Source of the DNA: Dyadobacter koreensis | GTDB taxonomy: Bacteria; Bacteroidota; Bacteroidia; Cytophagales; Spirosomataceae | Reading direction: 5' to 3' | NCBI RefSeq assembly: GCF_900108855.1 | Contig: NZ_FNXY01000008.1 | Span: 191,620-255,619, forward strand | DNA: 64,000 nucleotides | In this document: in pieces, positions 19,615 through 28,807 of the stretch | Numbering within the stretch: position 1 is the stretch's first letter | Layout of the letters: the number at the start of each line of letters is the position of its first letter | Translations under genes and position numbers: made by a program | The notes under the pieces: generated by a model | Seen by the model: only the letters and a program-made list of their open reading frames with translations | What the model was told of the DNA's origin: nothing | Databases searched by the model: none

Positions 19615-20805
19615 ATGAATAAAGAAGATTTTTTTATTATTCTGGGCAGATATAACCAGGGAATAGCGACCAAAGAAGAAAAGCATTTTTTATTTGCATA
19701 TTACAAGCTTTTCGACCTGGAAGAGGATGTACTCGAAAAGCTGGATTCTGATTCCAAACAGGAACTGAGAAACAGTATAAAAAAGGAAATCGATAAAGGA
19801 ATTCATGAAAACGATAATACTCGATCTCTTGATTCGAAAGAGGATACATCAAAATTTCATTTTAAGTGGTTTGCGGCAGCCATGATAGTCGCTGTAAGTT
19901 CTCTGGGATATTTCTTTTTCAACCGTTCGGTCGATAAGAGATCGAACCATACAGAACTTGTTAAACACAGCGCTGAGAAAATTGTCCCGGGCAGCAACCA
20001 GGCTTTGCTAACTATTGGAAATGGTGAAATAATCGTGCTTAGTGACGAGAAAAATGGTGTGGTCAGTCAGCAGTCAGGGGTATCGGTCCGGAAATCAACG
20101 GATGGGCAACTGATCTATGAGATAGAAAAGACGATTGCTGAAAAACCTCTACTGAATACAGTAAGCACACCCAGGGGTGGTCAGTATCAGTTGATTCTGA
20201 CCGACGGATCCCGGGTCTGGCTCAATGCTGCTTCGTCCATCAGATTTCCTTCTGTTTTTGGGACAACTGAGCGGCTGGTTGAGATTACCGGAGAAGTATA
20301 CTTTGAAATCGCCCCGGATCCGTTGAAACCATTTAAAGTGAAATCTGAAAATCAGCATATTGAAGTTCTCGGAACCAAGTTTAATGTCAATACTTACGAG
20401 GATGAAATATCTTCAAAAACCACGTTGATCGAAGGAAAGGTGAGCATCTCAAAAACGACTGCGGAGGGTAAGCCCGCGTTGAGCGGAAGACGTATCATGA
20501 AACCAGGGCAGCAGGCAACCGTTGATAAAAACAGGTCTGATATTCATCTGGAGAGCGTAGATACAGAGCAGTCGGTAGCCTGGAAAAACGGTTATTTCAA
20601 ATTTGAGAAGGCTGATATTCAGACGGTGATGCGCCAGATTTGCCGCTGGTACGACCTCGAGGCGGAGTATAGAGGGAAAGTTAATACGGACTTATTCGCC
20701 GGCGAGATAAAACGTGACGAGGACGTAAATAAAGTGCTCAGAATATTTCAGTTAAGCAATATTGATGTCAGAATTAAGGGTCGAAAAATTATTATTTCTA
20801 ATTAG
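19615..20805 (+). CDS. FecR-family anti-sigma factor
   Basis: Inner-membrane anti-sigma factor of about 396 residues. The cytoplasmic N-terminus (to about 80) would hold the sigma factor. One transmembrane helix follows at about 82-100 (WFAAAMIVAVSSLGYFFF). The periplasmic FecR domain includes TPRGGQYQLILTDGSRVWLNA and GEVYFEIAPD, and a C-terminal DUF4974-like domain ends in IRKGRKIIISN-type residues (VRIKGRKIIIS). I chose the ATG at 19615; a GTG four codons upstream (19603) is also possible. It couples the SusC receptor at 20847 to the sigma factor at 18961. Confidence 0.92.
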   Translation: MNKEDFFIILGRYNQGIATKEEKHFLFAYYKLFDLEEDVLEKLDSDSKQELRNSIKKEIDKGIHENDNTRSLDSKEDTSKFHFKWFAAAMIVAVSSLGYFFFNRSVDKRSNHTELVKHSAEKIVPGSNQALLTIGNGEIIVLSDEKNGVVSQQSGVSVRKSTDGQLIYEIEKTIAEKPLLNTVSTPRGGQYQLILTDGSRVWLNAASSIRFPSVFGTTERLVEITGEVYFEIAPDPLKPFKVKSENQHIEVLGTKFNVNTYEDEISSKTTLIEGKVSISKTTAEGKPALSGRRIMKPGQQATVDKNRSDIHLESVDTEQSVAWKNGYFKFEKADIQTVMRQICRWYDLEAEYRGKVNTDLFAGEIKRDEDVNKVLRIFQLSNIDVRIKGRKIIISN

Positions 20806-20846
20806 AAAATTCAAGAATATTATTCCTAAATCAAATCTTCCTTACT

Positions 20847-23800
20847 ATGTCGCTAAACATGTACCGACCCATTCCTAAACCAGACAAAACAGCAAATCCG
20901 CGGCATCTATATGTTGCAAAGCTGACTTTCCTTTTTTGTTTTGCTTGTTTCTTCAACTTGAGTGCAAAAGGATTTTCTCAAAGTATTACACTGAAAGCTG
21001 AAAATATGCCACTTGAAAAAGTGCTTATTTCGATCGGTAAACAAAGCGGCCATTTTTTCTTCTACAAATATAATGAAATAAAGGATGCGCGGCCCGTGAC
21101 GTTAAATCTAAAAAAAGCTAGTCTGGAAGGTGCCTTGAAGGAAAGCTTTCGGGGGCAACCGTTTGGGTTTACGATTGATAACAAGACCATTATCGTGAAC
21201 AAGACACAGCAGGTACCAGTAGCAAAGCCTGTCCGTAAGGAAACATCCGGAAGTGTTGTTGACCAAAACGGCAACCCGCTGCCCGGAGCAGCTATCCGGG
21301 TGAAAGGTTCTGATCAGGCAGTTGTTTCGGATGGTTCAGGGATGTTTTCATTTTCAGATCTGGACGACGGCGCCGTTTTAATGATCAGTTATACAGGATT
21401 TGCAACACAGGAAATTCGTGTGTCGTCGGGGACGCCCCTTCGTATTGTCCTGAAGGAGGATACCCAGAGCCTGAATGCAGTGGTTGTGATCGGTTACGGT
21501 ACCCAGGAGCGCAAGGATATTACAGGAGCTATCAGTTCCATGAATGCTGAAAAAATAAAGGATCAGGCTGTTTTTACCGTTGATAACGCCATGGCAGGTC
21601 AAATGGCCGGAGTTCAGGTAAGTCAGGCGACAGGTGCGCCGGGCGGCGGCTCCTCGGTCCGGATTCGTGGAGCCGGGTCGCTGAGTGCTGGCAATGATCC
21701 GTTGTACGTGGTCGACGGTTTTCCTGTCACCAATGATTTTAACCAGACCAATAATCCTCTCAATACGATCAACCCGGCTGACGTTGCCGATATACAGGTA
21801 CTGAAAGACGCATCCGCTACGGCCATCTACGGTTCAAGAGGTTCCAATGGCGTTGTGATCATTACCACCAAATCAGGAAAGAGTGGAACTTCTAAAATTG
21901 ATCTGACAGTTAACACCGGAATCCAGCAAGTAGAGAGATATCTGGATGTGCTGAACGCGTCAGAATATGCCAGCTATCTCAATGAAGCCCGCAACAATGC
22001 CTGGGTTAACTCAGGACCAGGCAGGAGTGCATCAGATCCTAATTCGGCCAGGACAAATAATGTAATGTACCTGCTGCCAGATATGATTAAAGATCCGGCC
22101 TTGCTGGGCAATGGAACTGACTGGCAAAGGGAAATTTACCGGTCGGCCTCTATGCGGAACTATCAGCTCAATTTTTCGGGCGGGAATGATAAGACAAAAT
22201 ATTTTGTATCAGGCGGTTATCTGACACAGGAAGGGATTATCATCAATTCTGATCTGAAAAGATATTCATTCCGCGTCAATGTAGAATCTGACGTGCACAA
22301 AAGGGTGAAAGTGGGTGCTAATCTGACGCCTTCTTATACGTTCAATAATCTGGTCAATGCCGAGGGAAACTGGCAGGCAGGGGGTATCGTACAATCTGCC
22401 CTGACAGCCGCTCCGTTCCTGACTCCTTACGACAGCGAGGCAAATTACACAAAAATAACCGGTCTAGGAATTGGCACGAGTGAGGTGGACAATCCGGTTA
22501 AGCTGGCTAAAGAATCTTACAATAAGCAGGGAACACTTCGTTTGCTGGGAACAGCGTTTGCAGAAATTAATATTCTGGATGGTCTGACTTTCAAGACACT
22601 GGTTGGAACAGATTTCAGGAATTTCCGGGAAAATGTATTCAGCCCTTCTATTGTAAATCCAAATAGTGTTAACGCAGCAAAGGTCCCGACGGCAACTGCC
22701 GTGACCTCTGAAACCAAAAACTGGCTGGCTGAGTACACCCTGAGCTATAATAAAAAATTTCTCAAACATTCAGTGAACGCTCTGGTAGGTTACACCGCGC
22801 AAAAGGAATATATCGATTACAGCAGTACAGCCGGGACGAATTTCGCCAACGACCAGATCAAAACGATGAATGCCGCAGGGCTCATCACCAGCGCCATTAC
22901 CACGCAGGAAGAATGGGCACTGATATCGTATCTCGCCAGATTAAATTACAGCTATGCAGACAAATATCTGTTCACTGCAACTTTCAGAAGAGACGGCTCT
23001 TCGCGTTTCGGGGCGGATAATAAATGGGGCTTTTTTCCATCGGTCTCCCTTGGTTGGAGAATTTCAGAAGAGAATTTTCTTAAGAACGCAGGTTGGTTGA
23101 GCGAACTGCGGCTTCGGACAAGTTACGGGCTCACAGGAAATAATTTTATAAGCAACTACGGCCATATCGGACTGACGGGAATTGAGAATTATATTTTTGG
23201 CGGAAGCGGAGGTTCGATCACCAACGGAACAAGACTGACGAACATTCCTAACAGTATGTTGGGCTGGGAGAAGAACAACCAGCTCGATGTTGGTCTGGAA
23301 ATAGGTTTGCTTAAAAATCGCATTTCGATGTCTCTGGATTACTATATCAAAAATACTTCGGACTTGTTACTTAACGTGCCGGTTCCCACTTTGACAGGAT
23401 ATGCCACGGCCCTTCAGAATATCGGCAAAATTCGTAACAAGGGATTAGAATTTACTTTACTGAGCCGGAATCTTGTAAGCCAGCTTAAATGGACAACAGA
23501 TTTTAACATCTCCACGAATAAAGTAAAGGTGCTGGCTTTGGGACCTGACGGCTCGCCAATTATTTCAAGGCAGGTCACTTCGGCTAATGCTCCGACGCAT
23601 ATTACCGAAGTAGGAGCGGAACCAGGAAGTTTTTATGGATATAAGGTAATTGGTGTGTATCAGAATGCGGATGAAGTTGCAGCTACGCCGAGCATTGCGG
23701 GAGAGTCCAAACCCGGACATCTTAAATTTGAGGATGTTGACGGCGATGGACAAATCACCAGCACTGACCGTACGAAGCTAGGCAGCCCCTTTCCTGATTT

Positions 23801-24314
23801 CACTTATGGGATGACCAACACGTTCTCATACAAAAACCTGGATTTTTCTTTTTCACTGCAAGGTGTTCAGGGATTTGAAGTGTTGAATATGGCCAGGAGA
23901 TATTATGGCAACTACGCTGGCTCATATAATGTATTGAAAAGTGCATCGCAGGGATGGCGCTCTGAACAGCAGCCTGGTAATGGAACTTCTCCGATGGTGG
24001 ACAGAAACTTCGGAGCATTACCGGGAAGTAACCTGGTAAACAACGTAACCTCTGCCTTTATAGAAGACGGCTCTTATCTGAGAGTACGAAATATCACCCT
24101 GGGTTACAACCTCCCGGTAGCCAGGATCACCAAGTCGAAAATAGCCAATGCAAGGATCAGTTTTAGCGTGCAGAATGCCTTTACTTTCACAAAATACGAG
24201 GGCTATAACCCCGAAGTAAGTGTGCAGGGTGGAAGCACGCTGGTACCGGGTGTGGACGCGGGAGGTTATCCGCTTGCTCGCACATTTATGCTGGGATTAA
24301 ACTTAGGCCTCTAA
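20847..24314 (+). CDS. SusC-family TonB-dependent receptor with STN signalling domain
   Basis: 1155-residue outer-membrane transporter. A signal segment lies at about 28-45. A secretin/TonB N-terminal (STN) domain covers about 46-112, a carboxypeptidase-regulatory-like domain about 125-205, the plug about 215-330 (with GYGTQERKDITGAIS and IYGSRGSNGVVIITTK), and a beta-barrel runs to the terminal LGLNLGL. The STN domain marks it as a transducer that signals to the FecR protein encoded 41 bp upstream. SusD follows after 11 bp. The pair forms a bucket-and-lid importer for oligosaccharides or other large nutrients. The specific ligand is not shown by sequence. Confidence 0.95.
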   Translation: MSLNMYRPIPKPDKTANPRHLYVAKLTFLFCFACFFNLSAKGFSQSITLKAENMPLEKVLISIGKQSGHFFFYKYNEIKDARPVTLNLKKASLEGALKESFRGQPFGFTIDNKTIIVNKTQQVPVAKPVRKETSGSVVDQNGNPLPGAAIRVKGSDQAVVSDGSGMFSFSDLDDGAVLMISYTGFATQEIRVSSGTPLRIVLKEDTQSLNAVVVIGYGTQERKDITGAISSMNAEKIKDQAVFTVDNAMAGQMAGVQVSQATGAPGGGSSVRIRGAGSLSAGNDPLYVVDGFPVTNDFNQTNNPLNTINPADVADIQVLKDASATAIYGSRGSNGVVIITTKSGKSGTSKIDLTVNTGIQQVERYLDVLNASEYASYLNEARNNAWVNSGPGRSASDPNSARTNNVMYLLPDMIKDPALLGNGTDWQREIYRSASMRNYQLNFSGGNDKTKYFVSGGYLTQEGIIINSDLKRYSFRVNVESDVHKRVKVGANLTPSYTFNNLVNAEGNWQAGGIVQSALTAAPFLTPYDSEANYTKITGLGIGTSEVDNPVKLAKESYNKQGTLRLLGTAFAEINILDGLTFKTLVGTDFRNFRENVFSPSIVNPNSVNAAKVPTATAVTSETKNWLAEYTLSYNKKFLKHSVNALVGYTAQKEYIDYSSTAGTNFANDQIKTMNAAGLITSAITTQEEWALISYLARLNYSYADKYLFTATFRRDGSSRFGADNKWGFFPSVSLGWRISEENFLKNAGWLSELRLRTSYGLTGNNFISNYGHIGLTGIENYIFGGSGGSITNGTRLTNIPNSMLGWEKNNQLDVGLEIGLLKNRISMSLDYYIKNTSDLLLNVPVPTLTGYATALQNIGKIRNKGLEFTLLSRNLVSQLKWTTDFNISTNKVKVLALGPDGSPIISRQVTSANAPTHITEVGAEPGSFYGYKVIGVYQNADEVAATPSIAGESKPGHLKFEDVDGDGQITSTDRTKLGSPFPDFTYGMTNTFSYKNLDFSFSLQGVQGFEVLNMARRYYGNYAGSYNVLKSASQGWRSEQQPGNGTSPMVDRNFGALPGSNLVNNVTSAFIEDGSYLRVRNITLGYNLPVARITKSKIANARISFSVQNAFTFTKYEGYNPEVSVQGGSTLVPGVDAGGYPLARTFMLGLNLGL

Positions 24315-24325
24315 TCAAAGTAATC

Positions 24326-25783
24326 ATGAAAAGTTTTAAAAAAATATGGATTTCGGGAGCCGTACTTTTGGCCTCCCTGACAGGATGTGACCAGAGCTTT
24401 CTGGATCTGGCGCCAATTTCACAGCTGAACGGAAATAACTTTTATCAAACGGGGGAGGATATGAAAAATGCACTCACCGCCACCTATGGTGCTTTACAGT
24501 ACGGTGGGTTATACTACTCCTCCATGCACATCATCGGTGACCTCCGTTCTGATGATACCTGGATACCAAATCCCAATGCCGGCGCAAACCTTCAGGAGGT
24601 AGACGAGTTTAAGAATAATGCTTTCAATACCATCAGCAGCACGACATGGAGCGGGCATTATCAGGGGATTCAGTCGGCCAATCTTGTTATTGAAAAAATC
24701 GCAACGGTGGCCATGGACGAAACGCTGAAAGCAAGATATACCGGGGAGGCTAAGTTTCTCAGGGCACTGATGTACTTCAATCTGGTACGGATATTCGGAG
24801 ATGTTCCTTTGGTTTTACAGGTCATTAATAATCCTTCTGAAGGTTACAGCTATAAGCGCGAGTCATCCGAAGTAGTTTATCAAAGCATTATTCAGGACCT
24901 GAAAGATGCTGAACAATCATTGCCTAACAAATATACTGGTACGGATATCGGAAGGGCGACCAAAGGGGCTGCAATGGCACTGCTGGGGAAAGTATATCTG
25001 ACACAAAAAAACTGGCAGCCGGCCGCGGCAAAGTTAAAGGAGCTGATCGATATGAATGAATATCAACTGCTTCCCACGTATGCCGGGGTATTTGGTATTG
25101 CCAATGAAAATAATGCAGAATCCATTTTTGAAGTGCAGTTCAAAAAAGGTTCCACCGGAGAGGGCAGCCCCTATACAAACCAGTTTGCTCCTATTGGGTC
25201 AGGTACGGTGATATCTGGTATCGGTAATCCGCTTGGACAAAATATTCCGACGGAAGATATCAGTAAGGCTTACGAGGCTGCTGATGTCCGTAAAAATGTT
25301 TCGATGCGTACGAGTTATGTACTGAGTGGCACCACGGTCTCTCAAAATTATGTAGCCAAATATCTGGGTGCACCCGCTGCCAACTTAGACAGTGATAACA
25401 ACTGGATTGTACTCAGATATGCTGATGTGCTTCTGATGTATGCGGAGGCGCTGAATGAAATCGGGTTCATTCCCGAAGGGCCTGCGTTTACTAATCTTAA
25501 CAAAATAAGAAACAGAGCCGGCCTGGCGAATAAAACCAGCAATGATATAAATCCGTTACTGTCAGTTCCAACGCAAACTGCATTCAGGCTTGCTGTTGAG
25601 CAGGAAAGACGCGTGGAACTGGCATTTGAAGGGCATCGCTGGTTTGATCTGGTACGTACCGGAAGAGCATTACCCGTTTTGTCTTCGCTAGGCATGCAGG
25701 CACACCATATACTATTTCCGATACCCGACAGCCAGATAGAGATTAATCCCTCCGTTATGACCCAGAATCCTGGTTATAATTAA
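24326..25783 (+). CDS. SusD/RagB-family outer-membrane lipoprotein
   Basis: 485-residue surface lipoprotein with lipobox LTG-C21, then the usual SusD helical (TPR-like) framework and a C-terminal region containing NKIRNRAGL, EQERRVELAFEGHRWFDLVRTGRA and FPIPDSQIEINP, all typical of the family. It should act as the substrate-binding lid of the SusC transporter encoded 11 bp upstream. Length is normal. The next gene, a propeller protein, starts 233 bp downstream past a strong hairpin. Confidence 0.95.
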   Translation: MKSFKKIWISGAVLLASLTGCDQSFLDLAPISQLNGNNFYQTGEDMKNALTATYGALQYGGLYYSSMHIIGDLRSDDTWIPNPNAGANLQEVDEFKNNAFNTISSTTWSGHYQGIQSANLVIEKIATVAMDETLKARYTGEAKFLRALMYFNLVRIFGDVPLVLQVINNPSEGYSYKRESSEVVYQSIIQDLKDAEQSLPNKYTGTDIGRATKGAAMALLGKVYLTQKNWQPAAAKLKELIDMNEYQLLPTYAGVFGIANENNAESIFEVQFKKGSTGEGSPYTNQFAPIGSGTVISGIGNPLGQNIPTEDISKAYEAADVRKNVSMRTSYVLSGTTVSQNYVAKYLGAPAANLDSDNNWIVLRYADVLLMYAEALNEIGFIPEGPAFTNLNKIRNRAGLANKTSNDINPLLSVPTQTAFRLAVEQERRVELAFEGHRWFDLVRTGRALPVLSSLGMQAHHILFPIPDSQIEINPSVMTQNPGYN

Positions 25784-25960
25784 TACCGTGATCTATTTTG
25801 CATGCTAGTGGCAGTCAGCTATCAGCTTTCAGATTAATACTAAAAACACAACTCCGAGGATTGTCGAAAGCCGATGCCAAAACTTCCTCATGATATTATT
25901 CGTGATAAGGTCTGAGAGTAGGTTGATAACTAAAAACAAGCTCCGATGACGAAAGGACCT

Positions 25961-26006
25961 ACCGGATAGTTGAATAGCCAGGTGCTGACAACTATCCGGT
26001 ATTTTT
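25961..26006 (+). terminator. Perfect 12-bp hairpin with T run before the BNR gene
   Basis: ACCGGATAGTTG (25961-25972) and CAACTATCCGGT (25989-26000) pair perfectly around a 16-nt loop, followed by ATTTTTA. The form is that of a rho-independent terminator, here ending only about 11 bp before the start codon at 26017. It could terminate the susCD transcript, act as an attenuator for the downstream gene, or both. A degenerate direct repeat (25839-25870 and 25929-25955) lies just upstream. Confidence 0.7.
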
Positions 26007-26016
26007 ACTGATTTAT

Positions 26017-27483
26017 ATGAAAAACATACTTACTTATATTTTTGTCATATCACTTTTTACTATAAGTGCAGTGACTGCTCAGCAAATTCTTACACTGAAT
26101 AAAGCTGATAACGGTTACAGGGGAATCTGGTATAGCAATCAACCGTCCAACGATGAATATGTCTACAAGTACAGCGGTGGTTTAGGAACTTATCCCGCTA
26201 ATCATTACCCTTTTTCTGTTTATGCAAAAGAGGTTAATAAAACCTTTTTCTGCTATGGAGGTGCCGATGAGGCGGGAAAAACGCTCCTGCACATGGTTTC
26301 TTATTTTGATCATAAAACAGGTAAAGTACCAAGGCCAACCATCGTTCTGGACAAGAAAACGGATAACGCCCATGACAATCCGGTCATGAATATCGACGCC
26401 GAGGGTTATATCTGGATCTTCTCCACCGCACATGGAACCAATACGCCTTCTTACATTCATAAAAGTCTAAAACCTTATGATGTCAGCGCATTTGAACAGA
26501 TCATGGCGAAGCGTAAGACAGGTGAAAACTCGGTACCGCTGGATAATTTTTCTTATTTGCAAAGCTGGTATCAGGCTGGAAAGGGATTTTTGAATCTGTT
26601 TACTCATTATGACCGTAACGTCATTCCGGGTCAGCCTAAAAAACCGAGAAGAACGATTAGTTTCTTTACAAGTAAAGACGGTGTTCATTACTCAGAGTGG
26701 CAGGATCTGGCCATGATAGAAGAAGGTCACTATCAGACCAGTGGCAGTTATAAGGATAAAAAAATTGGCAGTGCGTTTAATTTTCACCCTATTAAAATGG
26801 GCGAAAACGGGCTGAATTACCGCACAAACCTGTATTATATGGAAACGCAGGATTTTGGGAAAACCTGGCAATCCGTGAGCGCAGACACGATTAAGTTGCC
26901 ACTGGTTAGTGTCAATAACAAAGCATTGGTTAAGGAATATAAGTCACAGGGGTTAAATGTTTATATCAATGATCTGGCCTATGATAAGGCTGGTCGTCCG
27001 GTAATACTTTTTATTACCAGTAAGGGATATCAGGCTGGGCCTGAGGAGGGGCCGAGGCAATGGCATACGGCCAGATATGACGGACATACCTGGATAATTC
27101 AGCCGGTTACCACATCTGATAATAACTATGACATGGGCTCGCTTGAAATTGATAAGAAAGGAATATGGCGGATCGTCGGTCCGACTGTGCCGGGGCCTCA
27201 GAAATTCAATACAGGAGGCGAAATGGTTCTTTGGACAAGCAAAAACCAGGGAAAAACCTGGCAATCGGAACAACTGACTTTCAACAGTGTTTACAATCAT
27301 TCTTATGCCAGGAAACCAGTGCATGTCCACGATGATTTTTTTGCATTCTGGGCAGATGGAGACGGCAGAAAAAAATCAGAATCACGACTATATTTTTGTG
27401 ATAAGAAAGGAAATGTTTTTATGCTTCCAAAAGTGATGAAAGCTAATTTTGAGAAACCGTTAAAGATCAAAAAAATGAATTAA
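26017..27483 (+). CDS. Secreted BNR-type beta-propeller protein
   Basis: 488-residue exported protein with a signal peptide (about 1-22, ending AVTAQ). The mature part begins ADNGYRGIWYSNQPSNDEY and contains Asp-box-like repeats such as SKDGVHYSEWQDL and SKNQGKTWQSEQL, typical of BNR_4-type propellers. Related propellers occur in polysaccharide lyases (for example PL24/PL25 ulvan lyases) and in uncharacterised glycan-locus proteins. Its place after susCD suggests it binds, cleaves or helps recognise the imported glycan. I cannot confirm catalytic residues, so enzyme activity is a hypothesis. Confidence 0.75.
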   Translation: MKNILTYIFVISLFTISAVTAQQILTLNKADNGYRGIWYSNQPSNDEYVYKYSGGLGTYPANHYPFSVYAKEVNKTFFCYGGADEAGKTLLHMVSYFDHKTGKVPRPTIVLDKKTDNAHDNPVMNIDAEGYIWIFSTAHGTNTPSYIHKSLKPYDVSAFEQIMAKRKTGENSVPLDNFSYLQSWYQAGKGFLNLFTHYDRNVIPGQPKKPRRTISFFTSKDGVHYSEWQDLAMIEEGHYQTSGSYKDKKIGSAFNFHPIKMGENGLNYRTNLYYMETQDFGKTWQSVSADTIKLPLVSVNNKALVKEYKSQGLNVYINDLAYDKAGRPVILFITSKGYQAGPEEGPRQWHTARYDGHTWIIQPVTTSDNNYDMGSLEIDKKGIWRIVGPTVPGPQKFNTGGEMVLWTSKNQGKTWQSEQLTFNSVYNHSYARKPVHVHDDFFAFWADGDGRKKSESRLYFCDKKGNVFMLPKVMKANFEKPLKIKKMN

Positions 27484-27536
27484 AAGGAACATAATTGCTC
27501 CTGGCTATCTGGTATTTCGACTTGAAGTAATTTACT

Positions 27537-28805
27537 TCAGATTTGCTGAATAACTCGCGGCTGCATTACCGGCTTTCTTTTTTGAACAGTTTTAACAGGA
27601 AATTCAACCGCCTCACGTATCGGCTGTTTTTTATTGTTCTTTTTATTTTTCTTCTGATACCAGATCAAAAATCCAGTGACTGGAAGCGTTGCTGAGAAAA
27701 GGCTGGCCAGGAACATGATTATTTTTCCGAATAAGCCAAATGCCTGGCCGGTATGCAAAGTACGGTTTGCGTGTTTGACTTTATCCGCGGTCGTGTAGTC
27801 TTTATAATATTCTGATTTTAATAATTGGCCTGAATACTGGTCAAACTCAAAAACATTCTGTTTTCTAACAATCTGGTATGGATAACGCAGATTTATCCTG
27901 ATTGGATCATTCGGTTTTTTAGCAAAATTGATATGCGCCTCATTCCATCCCGCATTACGTGCTGAAACTGTTTCCAAAGCTTCTGCGGGACTGAATTTTA
28001 CGGCCGGGAAATTAGCTGGACGAATGGAAATCACTTTTTTGGGCTCCGCTTTTTTCCCTTCACCCAAAACTGCATAAACAAGTTTCTGCGACGGTTTGAC
28101 CGCCCACCAGATACCGGTCAGTGTTATAAGGAATAGTGGAATCAGAAAATAGAAACCCAGCACATTATGGAAATCATAATTGATGCGCTGCCATTTCGCG
28201 TCGAGTTTCATTTTAAAAGCATTCTTTACCTGATTTTTTTTAAGGGGAAACCAGAGCACCAGTCCGGATAAAAGCATTGTCAGAAACACGACAATGTTGA
28301 CTTTGATAATCCATTTCCCAACTTCTCCCATTAAAAGAGTCTTGTGCATTTCTTCAACTGTATGCAGAAAATCGCTTTCCATATTCCACGGGCCAAGAAT
28401 CTGGCCGGAGTAGGGGTTGAGCGAAACGATGGTTCGTGCTTTTACATTTTCTTCGTCATCCTCCAAATCGTTTTTCTTCTGTTTTCCCGTTTTTTTAGAA
28501 TGGATTTTTTCAGGATCAACCAGCCTTGCGATCATGGTGCGGTCGGGTTGAGAAAATAGCCTGAGCTGCTCAATCTCTTTTTCAGGGAACTGTTTGGTGA
28601 GTATTGATATGGCTGTAGCGGGTGTTATTTTAGAACGAAGTTCCGGTTGAACAAACCGATATTCTTTCTGGGTAACATTCCTGATTTCTTCTTCAAAAAC
28701 AAAAATGCAGCCAGTTATGCTGACAACAATAACCACAATGCCGGAAGCAAGCCCAAGCCATAGATGCAACACGCTTGCTATACTTTTGAATGAAGATTTT
28801 GCCAT
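27537..28805 (-). CDS. PepSY-domain inner-membrane protein
   Basis: 422-residue membrane protein of the PepSY-associated TM type, often annotated as iron-regulated. Transmembrane segments include VLHLWLGLASGIVVIVVSITG near the N-terminus, IKVNIVVFLTMLLSGLVLWF near 170, VLGFYFLIPLFLITLTGIWW near 215 and a final one near 370. Periplasmic PepSY-like parts lie between them. Such proteins often accompany siderophore receptors and are proposed ferric-siderophore reductases. Its start lies 3 bp after the stop of the TonB receptor gene, so the two form an operon. Confidence 0.85.
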   Translation of the reverse strand: MAKSSFKSIASVLHLWLGLASGIVVIVVSITGCIFVFEEEIRNVTQKEYRFVQPELRSKITPATAISILTKQFPEKEIEQLRLFSQPDRTMIARLVDPEKIHSKKTGKQKKNDLEDDEENVKARTIVSLNPYSGQILGPWNMESDFLHTVEEMHKTLLMGEVGKWIIKVNIVVFLTMLLSGLVLWFPLKKNQVKNAFKMKLDAKWQRINYDFHNVLGFYFLIPLFLITLTGIWWAVKPSQKLVYAVLGEGKKAEPKKVISIRPANFPAVKFSPAEALETVSARNAGWNEAHINFAKKPNDPIRINLRYPYQIVRKQNVFEFDQYSGQLLKSEYYKDYTTADKVKHANRTLHTGQAFGLFGKIIMFLASLFSATLPVTGFLIWYQKKNKKNNKKQPIREAVEFPVKTVQKRKPVMQPRVIQQI

Positions 28806-28807
28806 TT

